DNA of 64,000 nucleotides from NCBI GenBank assembly GCA_964588695.1, contig CAZPQK010000005.1, forward strand, positions 1-64,000, read 5' to 3'. Position 1 is the first letter of the stretch. Each line of letters opens with the position of its first letter. The stretch is from CAZPQK01 sp964588695. GTDB taxonomy: Bacteria; Krumholzibacteriota; Krumholzibacteriia; WVZY01; JAKEHA01. The notes beneath the pieces are model-generated. The model ran no database searches. It had not been told where the DNA came from and was given only the letters and a program-made list of their open reading frames with translations. Made by a program: the position numbers and the translations under genes. Positions 9,013 to 17,791 of this stretch are shown piece by piece.

Positions 9013-9025
9013 ATCGTGATACGAT
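8996..9025 (+). promoter_or_regulatory. Predicted recA promoter with extended -10
   Basis: -35 TTGCCA (8996-9001), 18-base spacer, -10 TACGAT (9020-9025) preceded by TG at 9017-9018, an extended -10 element. The predicted start near 9032 leaves a leader of about 114 nt before recA. I see no LexA box of the Escherichia (CTGT-N8-ACAG), Bacillus (GAAC-N4-GTTC) or alphaproteobacterial (GTTC-N7-GTTC) type. Confidence 0.45.
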
Positions 9026-9047
9026 CGCGCTAATTCAAGGACTTTCG

Positions 9048-9123
9048 CTAACACCCCAAAGGGAACCGGCTGGCGTGCTGGGGAGGGGCGAAGGTGGGAT
9101 GTGGTGTGTTAGATAGCCAGCCG
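9048..9123 (+). promoter_or_regulatory. Structured recA leader with possible H-type pseudoknot
   Basis: Two exact complementary pairs are interleaved: ctaacac (9048-9054) with gtgttag (9106-9112), and cggctggc (9067-9074) with gccagccg (9116-9123). The order arm1-arm2-arm1'-arm2' is the topology of a pseudoknot; otherwise the two helices compete. The purine-rich segment between them (ctggggaggggcgaagg) is unpaired in this model. The recA ribosome-binding site (gaaagggg, 9131-9138) lies eight bases downstream, a place where a folded element could control translation. It matches no riboswitch class I recognise. Confidence 0.45.
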
Positions 9124-9145
9124 TTCTTATGAAAGGGGTTTCTTT

Positions 9146-10294
9146 ATGGCCAAGAAACAACCGCAACAGGTAAGCGAAGACAAAACCAAGTCGCTGCAAC
9201 TCGCCGTCGCGCAGATTGAGAAGCAGTTCGGACAGGGTTCCATTATGAAGCTGGGCGAAGGTGCCCAGATTGTTCCCGTCGAAACCATCCCGACTGGCAG
9301 CCTCGCGCTCGACATTGCGTTGGGTGTTGGTGGGGTGCCGCGCGGCCGCATCGTTGAAGTTTTCGGCCCGGAGGGTTCGGGGAAAACCACTCTCACCAGT
9401 TCCATTGTGGCGCAAGCACAACGGATGGGCGGAACCTGTGCATTCGTCGATGCCGAACACGCTTTCGACGTGTCTTACGCCAAAAAAATTGGTGTCGACG
9501 TCGACAACCTGCTGATTTCGCAGCCCGACACCGGCGAACAAGCGTTGGAGATTACCGAAGTGTTGATTCGCTCCGGTGCGCTCGACGTAATCGTCGTTGA
9601 CTCGGTGGCCGCGCTGGTGCCCGCCGCCGAAATTAACGGAGAAATGGGCGACTCGCACGTTGGTCTGCAGGCACGTTTGATGTCGCAGGCGCTGCGTAAA
9701 TTGACCGGGACCGTCAGCAAGACCAAGACCTGTCTCATCTTCACCAACCAGATTCGGATGAAGATTGGTGTCATGTTCGGAAGCCCGGAGACGACCTCGG
9801 GCGGTAACGCGCTAAAGTTTTACTCGTCGGTGCGAATGGATATCCGTCGAATCGCTGCCATTAAAGACGGCGAGACAATTTCGGGTAACCGCACCAAGGT
9901 AAAAGTGGTCAAAAACAAAGTGGCTCCGCCGTTCAAGACCACCGAGTTTGATATCATCTATGGCGAAGGTATCAGTTACGAAGGTGACGTCATCGATATC
10001 GGCTCGAACCTCGATGTCATTAAGAAAAGTGGCACCTGGTATTCTTACGGAGAAGAACGATTGGGTCAGGGCAAAGAAGCCGCCCGACGTTTCCTTAAAG
10101 ACAACCCGGATATCGGTCGCGAGATAGACACTAAGATTCGCGAGCATCACGGAATGAAGCCACTAGGTACGGCCGGGAACGGTTCCGACAAGGCGAAGGC
10201 CGCTGCGGCTAGTACCCAGGATGGGGATGCCGATAAGCCGACACCGGCCCCCAAGACGAAGAAGGCCGACGAGGCTACCCGAGCCAGTAAGTAA
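9146..10294 (+). CDS. recA: Recombinase RecA
   Basis: DNA-dependent ATPase for homologous recombination and SOS signalling. The 382 aa sequence is canonical: Walker A GPEGSGKTT (about residues 74-82), DVIVVDSVAALVPAAEI (Walker B), loop L1 GDSHVGLQARLMSQALRKL, TNQIRMKIGVMFGSPETTSG (loop L2 region). The C-terminal tail is rich in Lys, Ala and Thr rather than acidic, which differs from the acidic regulatory tail of Escherichia RecA. Good GAAAGGGG site. recX starts on the last base of its stop codon. RecR, its loader partner, is encoded 6 kb upstream. Confidence 0.98.
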   Translation: MAKKQPQQVSEDKTKSLQLAVAQIEKQFGQGSIMKLGEGAQIVPVETIPTGSLALDIALGVGGVPRGRIVEVFGPEGSGKTTLTSSIVAQAQRMGGTCAFVDAEHAFDVSYAKKIGVDVDNLLISQPDTGEQALEITEVLIRSGALDVIVVDSVAALVPAAEINGEMGDSHVGLQARLMSQALRKLTGTVSKTKTCLIFTNQIRMKIGVMFGSPETTSGGNALKFYSSVRMDIRRIAAIKDGETISGNRTKVKVVKNKVAPPFKTTEFDIIYGEGISYEGDVIDIGSNLDVIKKSGTWYSYGEERLGQGKEAARRFLKDNPDIGREIDTKIREHHGMKPLGTAGNGSDKAKAAAASTQDGDADKPTPAPKTKKADEATRASK

Positions 10295-10935
10295 TGTCCG
10301 AACGGATTGTTGCCGTAAAACCGCGCCCCCGAGACCGAGTCCGAATCGAACTGGCCGGGGGCCGGTTTTTTCTCATTCCCGAAGAACAAGCGTCGGGGTT
10401 GATGCCCGGCGCCGAGCTTGAATCCGAAACCATTGAGCGGTTCGACCGTATGGATCAGTACTTTCGCGGCCGCGAAAAGGCGATGCGTCTGGTGGCCGCG
10501 CGAGCACGGACCATCTTTGAGATGCGTGGCGCACTGGATAAGATGGAGCTACTCGAGTCGGTGCGCGAAGGTATCATCGGTGAATTAAAAGAACTCGAAC
10601 TGCTCGACGACCGACGTTTTGCCGAAGAGTTTGTGCGTATGAAAATTGATGTGCGCGGCATGGGGCCGCACCGACTTCGCCGCGACCTGCGGACCAAAGG
10701 TGTGGCAAGCGCTATCATCGACCAGGTTGTCGGAGCAGCGACCACTACCGATACCCAGGAGTCACTCGCACGGCAGCAGGCCGAAAAGAAAGTCGGCGGC
10801 GCGGTGGTGGACGAGAAGGTCGCGCGTCGAGTAATGGCCCATCTGCAAAGGCAAGGGTTCGACTACGACGTCATCAACAAAGTTACCATCGAACTACTGC
10901 GGCGGTCCGGCCGCGACGACATCATCGAAGACTAA
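10294..10935 (+). CDS. recX: Regulatory protein RecX
   Basis: Binds RecA filaments and inhibits recombination activity. The 213 aa sequence has the three-helix repeat organisation of the family, with AARARTIFEMRGALDKM (about residues 68-84), DDRRFAEEFVRMK (about 108-120) and GPHRLRRDLRTKGV (about 127-140), then a third repeat near the C-terminus (RRVMAHLQRQGFDYDVI). The ATG overlaps the recA stop (taATG), giving coupled translation and a fixed ratio of RecX to RecA, a common arrangement. An N-terminal extension of about 60 residues precedes the first repeat. Confidence 0.92.
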   Translation: MSERIVAVKPRPRDRVRIELAGGRFFLIPEEQASGLMPGAELESETIERFDRMDQYFRGREKAMRLVAARARTIFEMRGALDKMELLESVREGIIGELKELELLDDRRFAEEFVRMKIDVRGMGPHRLRRDLRTKGVASAIIDQVVGAATTTDTQESLARQQAEKKVGGAVVDEKVARRVMAHLQRQGFDYDVINKVTIELLRRSGRDDIIED

Positions 10936-10938
10936 GAA

Positions 10939-13593
10939 ATGAACGAGCGGTTTAAAGTTCAAAGCCTGGTCGACACCTACCTCGACTATTTTCGTGATCG
11001 CGGGCACGAAGTTGTACCCAGCGCGCCGCTGCTTCCGACCGACCCTACGCTCCTGTTCACCGCAGCCGGTATGGTGCCGTTTAAGAGTTACTACGGTGCT
11101 CCTGACGACGCGCCGTACTCCCGTGCCGCATCGGTACAGAAATGCCTGCGCGCGGGGGGCAAGCAAAGCGACCTGGAGAACGTCGGGCGCACACTGCGTC
11201 ACCATACGTTTTTTGAGATGCTGGGCAACTTTAGTTTCGGAGACTACTTCAAGAAAGAAGCTATTGAGTGGGGTTGGGACCTGAGTGTGAACGTGTGGGG
11301 ACTGGACCCACAGCGAATTTGGGTTTCGGTTTTTGAGAGTGATGACGAAGCAGCCGATCTGTGGCATCAGCATATTGGCGTGCCTAGGGAACGCATCGTA
11401 CGACTGGGACGCGCGGACAACTTTTGGGGGCCGGTGGGTGACACCGGCGTGTGTGGTCCGTCTTCGGAGTTGCACTACGACACCGGGCGGCCAGGCGCGG
11501 ACGGCGGGCCGGGAGTTGACGACGGCGACCGTTACATCGAGTACTGGAATCTTGTGTTTCCTCAGTTCTTTTATACGGAGGCGGGGAACTACGACGATTT
11601 GCCGCGGCCCGGTATCGACACCGGCATGGGGCTGGAACGGATTGCGTTTATTCTGCAAGGCGCCGAAGACAACTTTCATACCGACGAGTTCCTGCCCATA
11701 CGTAACGCGGTCGAGCGGGTGCTTTCCGATGGAACCGACCGGGAGGCTGCCCGACTGGCGGTGAATGCCACCGCCGACCATGTCCGCGCGCTTACATTCG
11801 CGCTGGCCGAAGGGATCATGCCGGGCAGCGAAGGTAGAGGATATGTGTTGCGCCGAATCTTGCGGCGCGCACTGACCAAGATTCATCCCTTTGGCGTTCA
11901 CGACCCGTTTCTTGCCGATGTCGTCGACCAGGTGGTGCGCGTGATGGGTGGTCGGTATCCCGAGTTAGGCGCCCGGGCGTCGCTGATTAAAGAGATGATT
12001 ACCGCCGAAGAGGTGCGTTTCCTTTCCACGCTGGAACAGGGAATGGATCGACTGGGTTCGCTCATAGACGATGTCCGCAAGTCCAGCAGGACAATCCCCG
12101 GAAACGATGCGTTTCAGCTGTACGATACGTTCGGGTTTCCTTTCGAATTAACCGCTGAATTGGCGGAAGAGCAGGGGATTGGAGTAGACGTCGAAGGATT
12201 TAATCGCGCCATGGCCCAGCAAAAGGAGCGCGCGCGTTCGAAGGCGCGGTTTCACTCTGGCGCCGACGAAAGTGAAGCCTTTAGTTGGGTTGGCGATACC
12301 CATACCACGGAGTTTAAAGGTTACGAAGACCTCAACTGCGAGGCGAAGCTGGAAGGTTTTCGTCTGATTGAACAATCTCAACGGGGCGGGATTAATGGGC
12401 ACGCGCTCGAGTTTGTGGCGGACGAAACCGTATTTTACCCGGAGGGTGGCGGACAGGTTGGAGATCGTGGCGTTGCTCAATTGGGCCAAGACACCGTCGC
12501 TGTAGTTGACGCCTATCGTCACGAGGGCGCGATCGCGCACGTGGTGCCCTTTAGCGGGGGGCGTGACGCTGCGGAAGCAATTCTCGCCGAAGGCAACGCG
12601 CGGCTTAGAGTCGATCGCGACAACCGGCGCGCGACCGAACGCAACCACACCGCGACACACCTGGTGCACGCCGCACTTCGTGAGGTGTTGGGGGATCATG
12701 TTACCCAGGCGGGTTCGCTGGTAACGGCCGACCGACTGCGGTTTGACTTTACCCACTTCCAGGCGGTCAAGCCCGACGAGTTAGAGCGAATCGAAAAACA
12801 GGTCAACGACGCTATTCTCGAAGACCTTGCGGTTACCTACGATTATTTTTCGTACAAGGATGCGATTGCCACCGGAGCGATGGCACTTTTCGGCGAAAAG
12901 TACGGCGATACGGTGCGGGTGGTATCAATAGATCAGGTTTCTAAGGAACTATGCGGTGGCACGCACACGCGTCGCACCGGAGAGATCGGCGCGTTTATTA
13001 TCCGTTCGGAGGGGGCCGTCGGGTCGGGCGTGCGGCGAGTGGAAGCGCTTACCGGGCGAGCCGCGCTGGAACACGTCCGACGGTTGGCGGCCGAACGCGA
13101 ACATCTGGCGCGTGCCCTCGGGGTAGGCGGCGACGACATTGCAACGCGGGTGCAATCGCTCTTGGGTGAAATCGATGCGCTACAGAAAAAACAACGAGAG
13201 GTTGCCACGCAGGCGGCCAAGGAACAGGCAGCGGGAGCGATGTCGGGTGCCGAACAGATCGGCGGCATTAATTTGGTTGCCTCGACGGTGTCGGCAGAGG
13301 ATGTACCCGCGCTTCGCAGTTATGGAGATGAATTTCGTAACAAGTTGAAGTCTGGAATTGCCTTGTTGTGTCAGGACGCCGACAGCAAGCCAGTCGTTCT
13401 TTTGGTTGTGTCAGATGATTTAATCCAAAACAAGTCGGTAAAAGCTGGTGACCTGACGCGTCAGATTGCCGACGAGTTGGGTTTTCGTGGAGGCGGAAAA
13501 CCGCACATGGCCCAGGTTGGGATTCCGTCGCGGGGGGACTTTGACAAGGTTGTCGCGGTCGTACGCGATGCGGTCGCCAGGTTGGCGGGTTAA
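10939..13593 (+). CDS. alaS: Alanyl-tRNA synthetase
   Basis: Class II synthetase of 884 aa. Motif 1-3 regions of the aminoacylation core are seen (LFTAAGMVPFK, GRTLRHHTFFEMLGNFSFGD, GIDTGMGLERIAFILQG). The editing domain has the zinc-binding HxxxH in RNHTATHLVH and CGGTHTRRTGEIG, and a C-terminal coiled-coil/DHHA1 domain ends in GGGKPHMAQVG. Three bases separate it from recX, so recA-recX-alaS is one unit, as in many bacteria. I see no T-box upstream. Confidence 0.98.
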   Translation: MNERFKVQSLVDTYLDYFRDRGHEVVPSAPLLPTDPTLLFTAAGMVPFKSYYGAPDDAPYSRAASVQKCLRAGGKQSDLENVGRTLRHHTFFEMLGNFSFGDYFKKEAIEWGWDLSVNVWGLDPQRIWVSVFESDDEAADLWHQHIGVPRERIVRLGRADNFWGPVGDTGVCGPSSELHYDTGRPGADGGPGVDDGDRYIEYWNLVFPQFFYTEAGNYDDLPRPGIDTGMGLERIAFILQGAEDNFHTDEFLPIRNAVERVLSDGTDREAARLAVNATADHVRALTFALAEGIMPGSEGRGYVLRRILRRALTKIHPFGVHDPFLADVVDQVVRVMGGRYPELGARASLIKEMITAEEVRFLSTLEQGMDRLGSLIDDVRKSSRTIPGNDAFQLYDTFGFPFELTAELAEEQGIGVDVEGFNRAMAQQKERARSKARFHSGADESEAFSWVGDTHTTEFKGYEDLNCEAKLEGFRLIEQSQRGGINGHALEFVADETVFYPEGGGQVGDRGVAQLGQDTVAVVDAYRHEGAIAHVVPFSGGRDAAEAILAEGNARLRVDRDNRRATERNHTATHLVHAALREVLGDHVTQAGSLVTADRLRFDFTHFQAVKPDELERIEKQVNDAILEDLAVTYDYFSYKDAIATGAMALFGEKYGDTVRVVSIDQVSKELCGGTHTRRTGEIGAFIIRSEGAVGSGVRRVEALTGRAALEHVRRLAAEREHLARALGVGGDDIATRVQSLLGEIDALQKKQREVATQAAKEQAAGAMSGAEQIGGINLVASTVSAEDVPALRSYGDEFRNKLKSGIALLCQDADSKPVVLLVVSDDLIQNKSVKAGDLTRQIADELGFRGGGKPHMAQVGIPSRGDFDKVVAVVRDAVARLAG

Positions 13594-13606
13594 GTTCGGA
13601 GGTTTT

Positions 13607-15058
13607 ATGTCCAGGTTGCGGCAACTTGTTGTTCTGTTAGCAATCGCGCTGGCCACACCCGGCGTGGTGATTGCTCAAACCCAGTCCCAGGACAGCGTGG
13701 ATAAATCCGAGATCGATCCCCTGACCGCGCTCCCGGAAGCTCGCTCGGGCCTCGATGCGCCAATCAATCCGGATACCTATATCGTCGGCCCGTCCGACGA
13801 GTTTGTGTTGTTTTTGCGCGGGCAAGCCAACTCGGAGATTCGTCTGCGGGTTTTGCCCGAAGGTACCGTGATGCTGCCCAACGTCGGGCCGTTTCCCGCG
13901 GCGGGACTAACGATTACCGATTTTCGTAATCAACTGCGAAAGAAGCTCGCGGCTTACTACCGTAACATCGACGTTGAGTGCCAACTCGCTCAGCCGCGGA
14001 CATTTATCGTGTATGTCTTAGGCGAGGTAGCCGATCCCGGCGCCGTGATGATGCGCGCGCCGTTTAAGCTGGAAAGTGCGCTCGGTGCCGCAGGCGGGTT
14101 CGCAAAGTTCGGTAGCCGCCGCAAGGTTGAGGTTCGCGAGAAAGAAAAGGTGGTACGAACCGTCGACGTGGATCGCTTCCGATTGCTAGGAGATACCGAC
14201 CAGAATCCGGTGCTCACCGAAGGTCAAACCGTGTTTGTGCCGCCGCGGGGTAGCTACGCGACTGTCATTGGAGAGGTTTATCGGCCGGGACAGTACGAAT
14301 TGGTGGCGGGTGAATCGTTGGAGGACCTGGTAGCGATGGCCGGCGGGCGGCGGTCTTCGGCGATTACCGACCACGTTTTGTTAGAGCGACAGGACCGCGG
14401 TGAAAACGTTTCTATCGAAAGAATTCCCGAAGATCGGTTTGACAGCGTGCAACTGACCGATCTCGACGTGGTTGTTATTCCGGAAGTGACATCGTATGTG
14501 AGTCCGGACTACGTGATGGTGTTTGGGGGCGGCGGTCGCGAGGGTAAGTTTCTTATTGAAGAAGGCGAACAGCTGGAGGCGTTTGTTGGACGGATGGTTC
14601 GCTATGCCGAATCGCACGACGTTACTCGCGCGGTAATCGAACGCGCAAATACGGAAGGCGAGATTCGTTATATCGCCGTTGATTTGACCGACGCGTTTGC
14701 CGGCAAACCCACTGGAATCACTTTGCAGCACGGCGACATTATCAATGTACCTACCACCGACGCATCGGTCTACGTTACTGGCGAAGTTACTTCGCCGGGC
14801 GAATACCCGTTTCTCAACGGAGTTCCGGCGTCGCGCTACATTTCCATCGCTGGCGGTCCCCGCGAGGCTGGGAGCAGTACCAGCTACTACATTTTTGCCG
14901 TCAACGGCGAGCGTCGAACCGGCGATCGCAACAGCGTGGTATATCGCGGCGAGACCATAATGGTGCGTCGTAAAACGTCTCGCGTGTTGAGTTCTGTGTT
15001 TTTCGGCCTGACCAGCCTGACCAGTTTGGTGCTTTCTATTATCGCGGTTTCAAAGTAA
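13607..15058 (+). CDS. Polysaccharide export protein with SLBB domains (Wza-like)
   Basis: 483 aa. Starts at ATG 13607 with CGGAGG five bases upstream, giving a signal peptide (residues 1-23, ending VVIAQ). Domains: polysaccharide-export domain (about 57-135, PDTYIVGPSDEFVLFL), then SLBB repeats at about 135-210 (VYVLGEVADPGAV), 218-290 (VIGEVYRPGQYEL) and 388-455 (VYVTGEVTSPGEYPF), and a hydrophobic C-terminal segment (461-481), comparable to the outer-membrane helix of Wza. There is no lipobox cysteine, unlike Wza. It opens the polysaccharide locus directly behind alaS. Confidence 0.88.
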   Translation: MSRLRQLVVLLAIALATPGVVIAQTQSQDSVDKSEIDPLTALPEARSGLDAPINPDTYIVGPSDEFVLFLRGQANSEIRLRVLPEGTVMLPNVGPFPAAGLTITDFRNQLRKKLAAYYRNIDVECQLAQPRTFIVYVLGEVADPGAVMMRAPFKLESALGAAGGFAKFGSRRKVEVREKEKVVRTVDVDRFRLLGDTDQNPVLTEGQTVFVPPRGSYATVIGEVYRPGQYELVAGESLEDLVAMAGGRRSSAITDHVLLERQDRGENVSIERIPEDRFDSVQLTDLDVVVIPEVTSYVSPDYVMVFGGGGREGKFLIEEGEQLEAFVGRMVRYAESHDVTRAVIERANTEGEIRYIAVDLTDAFAGKPTGITLQHGDIINVPTTDASVYVTGEVTSPGEYPFLNGVPASRYISIAGGPREAGSSTSYYIFAVNGERRTGDRNSVVYRGETIMVRRKTSRVLSSVFFGLTSLTSLVLSIIAVSK

Positions 15059-15070
15059 CGGAGGTCTGTC

Positions 15071-16138
15071 ATTAAGGCGCTCATCTTAAGCGGGGGCAAG
15101 GGAACGCGGCTGCGTCCGATTACCCACACCAGTGCAAAGCAGCTCGTACCAGTCGCCAACAAACCTATTCTGTTTTACGGAATCGAAGCGATTCGCGATG
15201 CCGGCATTACTGACATCGCGATTATCGTCGGTGATACCGCAGACGAAGTTATGGCCGCGGTCGGCGACGGGTCTGCTTTAGGGGTTAAGGTTGAATATAT
15301 CCGTCAGGATGCGCCGCGCGGCCTGGCCCATGCCTGCATGATTGCGGAAGATTTTATGCAGGATGATCCCTTCGTCATGTTTCTGGGGGATAACTTACTC
15401 AGTGGTGGGATTTCCACTTTCGTTGAAGAGTTCAAAGAAAGCGGGTGTGACGCGCAGATTTTGCTCGCCCAGGTCAAAAACCCCCAGTCTTTTGGTGTTG
15501 CTGAACTCGACGACAAGCAGCGTGTGATTGGTTTGGAAGAGAAGCCGAAGCAACCCAAAAGCGACTTCGCTCTGGTTGGGGTGTACATGTTTACCCGGTC
15601 GATTTTTGAAGCGACAAGAAACATCAAACCCAGTTTTCGCGGTGAACTGGAAATAACCGACGCAATTCAGTTTCTAATAGACCGCGACTTTGTCGTCAAT
15701 TCGCACATCGTCCGCGGATGGTGGAAGGATACGGGCAAACTCGAAGACATGCTCGATGCCAACCGCATGATCCTGACCGGAATGACCACAAGGGTGGAAA
15801 GCAAGCAACTACACGACTCCGAAATCCACGGCCACGTTCAGTTGGACGAAGGGGTCGAGGTCAAAGGCAGCGTTCTTCGTGGCCCCTGCGTAATTGGCAA
15901 GGGATCAAAAATCGTAAACGCTTACGTAGGGCCTTTTACCAGCATTGGTGATGGCACCACTGTAGAAAACAGCGAGATCGAAAACAGTATCGTTTTGGAG
16001 AACTCAACCATTCGGGATATCGGCTCGCGAATTGGTGGAAGTCTTATCGGCCGGAACGTCACCCTAACCCGCAGTAGCCGTCCGCCGAAACAGTTTAGTT
16101 TCATGGTCGGAGATAACAGCGAGATCGTCGTTCTGTAG
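15071..16138 (+). CDS. rmlA: Glucose-1-phosphate thymidylyltransferase-like, long form, with ATT start
   Basis: 355 aa nucleotidyltransferase of the RmlA-long type: N-terminal catalytic domain with GGKGTRLRP and the KQLVPVANKP substrate motif, then a left-handed beta-helix C-terminal region (hexapeptide-like repeats from about residue 245). It would make dTDP-glucose or a related nucleotide sugar. No ATG, GTG or TTG exists in frame before the signature: the frame opens at a TAA (15056) and runs cgg agg tct gtc ATT aag gcg. ATT at 15071 lies exactly where homologues have Met (MKALILSGG), six bases after CGGAGG. The next ATG (15251) would remove the catalytic loop. Confidence 0.82.
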   Translation: MKALILSGGKGTRLRPITHTSAKQLVPVANKPILFYGIEAIRDAGITDIAIIVGDTADEVMAAVGDGSALGVKVEYIRQDAPRGLAHACMIAEDFMQDDPFVMFLGDNLLSGGISTFVEEFKESGCDAQILLAQVKNPQSFGVAELDDKQRVIGLEEKPKQPKSDFALVGVYMFTRSIFEATRNIKPSFRGELEITDAIQFLIDRDFVVNSHIVRGWWKDTGKLEDMLDANRMILTGMTTRVESKQLHDSEIHGHVQLDEGVEVKGSVLRGPCVIGKGSKIVNAYVGPFTSIGDGTTVENSEIENSIVLENSTIRDIGSRIGGSLIGRNVTLTRSSRPPKQFSFMVGDNSEIVVL

Positions 16139-16722
16139 TGATTGATTTTTCCTCACAAGCTAAGGCATCGCTGGCCCGGCGCGTCCAAACCGCCGAACAG
16201 TGGCATTCACTGGCAGCACCCATGGCCGCAACGGCCGAAGTTATTTGTACGGCTATTCAATCCGGAGGGGCGGTGTTTGCATGCGGCAACGGTGGCAGTG
16301 CTTCGCAAGCCGATCACTTCGTGGCCGAACTGGTTGGCCGCTTTAAACTGGAGCGCGAAGGGTTCGCCGCGGTCTCGCTGGTGTCGAACCCGGCAACGAT
16401 AACAGCAGTTGCCAACGACTACGGATTCCAACAAGTCTTTGTCCGTCAGCTTGCTGCCCTGGCGGGCGCAGGCGACGTGCTATTTGCGCTTTCAACCAGC
16501 GGCAATTCACCGAACGTATTGGCAGCGGCGCATTACGCGCGGGCCAACGACATCCACGTGATTGGTTTGACCGGCGCCAACGGTGGAGACCTCGCTGGTG
16601 TGGCGGACACCGTAATTCGAGCGCCACGCGACGACACCGCACTTGTGCAAGAAGTTCATCTCGCCGCGATTCACGTCGTTTGCGAATTGGTTGAACTTGC
16701 CATGACCGAATCCAAACGCTAG
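16138..16722 (+). CDS. gmhA: Phosphoheptose isomerase (SIS domain)
   Basis: 194 aa, converts sedoheptulose 7-phosphate to D-glycero-D-manno-heptose 7-phosphate. Signature ACGNGGSASQADHFVAELVG (about residues 48-67) with the catalytic Glu, STSGNSPNVLAA, and the C-terminal QEVHLAAIHVVCELVE with the catalytic His. GTG start at 16138 overlaps the rmlA-like stop codon. Placed among sugar-nucleotide and glycosyltransferase genes, it suggests that the polymer or lipid core made here contains heptose, but the other Hdd/Hld enzymes (kinase, phosphatase, HddC) are not in the window. Confidence 0.88.
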   Translation: MIDFSSQAKASLARRVQTAEQWHSLAAPMAATAEVICTAIQSGGAVFACGNGGSASQADHFVAELVGRFKLEREGFAAVSLVSNPATITAVANDYGFQQVFVRQLAALAGAGDVLFALSTSGNSPNVLAAAHYARANDIHVIGLTGANGGDLAGVADTVIRAPRDDTALVQEVHLAAIHVVCELVELAMTESKR

Positions 16723-16738
16723 CGCTGGCGGAGATTCA

Positions 16739-17791
16739 GTGCGACTCCTGGCCCTCACCAAATACCCAGAGCGCGGCCCCAGTAGTCGCTATCGGCTGCT
16801 CCAGTTTCTGCCTTACTTTAAGGCGGCGGGATTCGAAGTTACCGTTCAGTCGCTACACACGAACGACTATCTCGACCACCTTTTCGATCAACGCGCGTTG
16901 CCGCCCGGATACTTTACCGCGCGACTGCGGGAACGACTCGCCATCCTTCGTCGCGCGGGTGACTTCGATATAGTTTTTGTGCAAAAAGAACTTCTGCCGT
17001 ACGTACCAGCGTGGGTTGAACACGGATTGCTGCGAGTACGAACGCCTATCGTATTGGACATCGACGACGCCATTCATCTGACGTATGGGAGCGCACGGTC
17101 TTTTTGGGTGAGGCTTTTGCTGCGGCGAAAGACGTTCAAAGTCGCACGACGTACCCAAATGGTGCTGGCGGGAAACGCGTACTTAGCCGACGTAACGCGC
17201 GAAGCAGGCGCCGCACGGGTCGAGTATTTGCCAACGGTTGTCGATACGCAACGTTTTGTACCGCGCGACCGCGACCCGAGCGAGGTTACCGTGGGCTGGA
17301 TAGGCAGCCCGGCAACGTCCCGTTACCTGGAACTCCTGCGGCCGGTCGCCAGCGAACTGGGTGGTGCCGTCAACTGGCTCTTTGTGGGCGCAAACATCGA
17401 CGATTGGCCCGCACCAAACGCGTCACGGCCGTGGTCGCACGACTCCGAAGTCGAGTTGCTGCAACGATTCGACATTGGCGTGATGCCGCTGGTCGACGAC
17501 AAGTGGTCGCAGGGGAAATGCGCATTGAAGTTGCTGCAGTACATGAGCTGCGGCGTAGCGGCGGTAACCACACCGGTCGGAGCGTCTTTGGTTGTCGCCG
17601 ATGGTGGCCGGTGCGCGCGCCTGGCAACCGACGCGAACTCGTGGGCAAACGTGATTCGTGAACTTGCCACCGATGTTGCATGCCGCCGGGCGCTGGCCGC
17701 CGCGGGACGCGAGCGAGTTGTTTCTGACTACGCGCTCGACCGTTGGGGGCCGCACCTGGCCAGTTTGCTGGCGGAGGTTGTGCGTGACTAG
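16739..17791 (+). CDS. GT-B glycosyltransferase (family 4-like)
   Basis: 350 aa. N-terminal Rossmann domain starts LALTKYPERGPSSRYRLLQF, followed by DIVFVQKELLP and VLDIDDAIH. The C-terminal donor domain has TVGWIGSPATSRYLE, FDIGVMPLVDDKWSQGKCAL and KLLQYMSCGVAAVTTPVG, a family-4 style donor site in which a Lys-Cys-Ala segment replaces the usual SxxEGxP. GTG at 16739 follows GGAG by about six bases. The next gene starts before its stop (8-base overlap). Substrate cannot be told. Confidence 0.82.
   Translation: MRLLALTKYPERGPSSRYRLLQFLPYFKAAGFEVTVQSLHTNDYLDHLFDQRALPPGYFTARLRERLAILRRAGDFDIVFVQKELLPYVPAWVEHGLLRVRTPIVLDIDDAIHLTYGSARSFWVRLLLRRKTFKVARRTQMVLAGNAYLADVTREAGAARVEYLPTVVDTQRFVPRDRDPSEVTVGWIGSPATSRYLELLRPVASELGGAVNWLFVGANIDDWPAPNASRPWSHDSEVELLQRFDIGVMPLVDDKWSQGKCALKLLQYMSCGVAAVTTPVGASLVVADGGRCARLATDANSWANVIRELATDVACRRALAAAGRERVVSDYALDRWGPHLASLLAEVVRD

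Noticed and set aside
8996..9145. LexA/SOS box in front of recA
   Set aside because: I looked for CTGT-N8-ACAG, GAAC-N4-GTTC and GTTC-N7-GTTC and found none. ttcttatgaa (9124-9133) is a short palindrome but overlaps the ribosome-binding region and matches no known box.
9051..9145. Cobalamin riboswitch in the recA leader
   Set aside because: aaagggaa and agccag resemble parts of the B12 element, but the GCCACTG core and the rest of the B12 box (gGAgaCCkGCC) are absent.
10900..10960. T-box leader before alaS
   Set aside because: The gap to recX is three bases and there is no leader.
10894..11901. Minus-strand 335-residue open frame opposite alaS
   Set aside because: Shadow of alaS codon usage in high-GC DNA: no ribosome-binding site, no recognisable domain, entirely inside a conserved gene.
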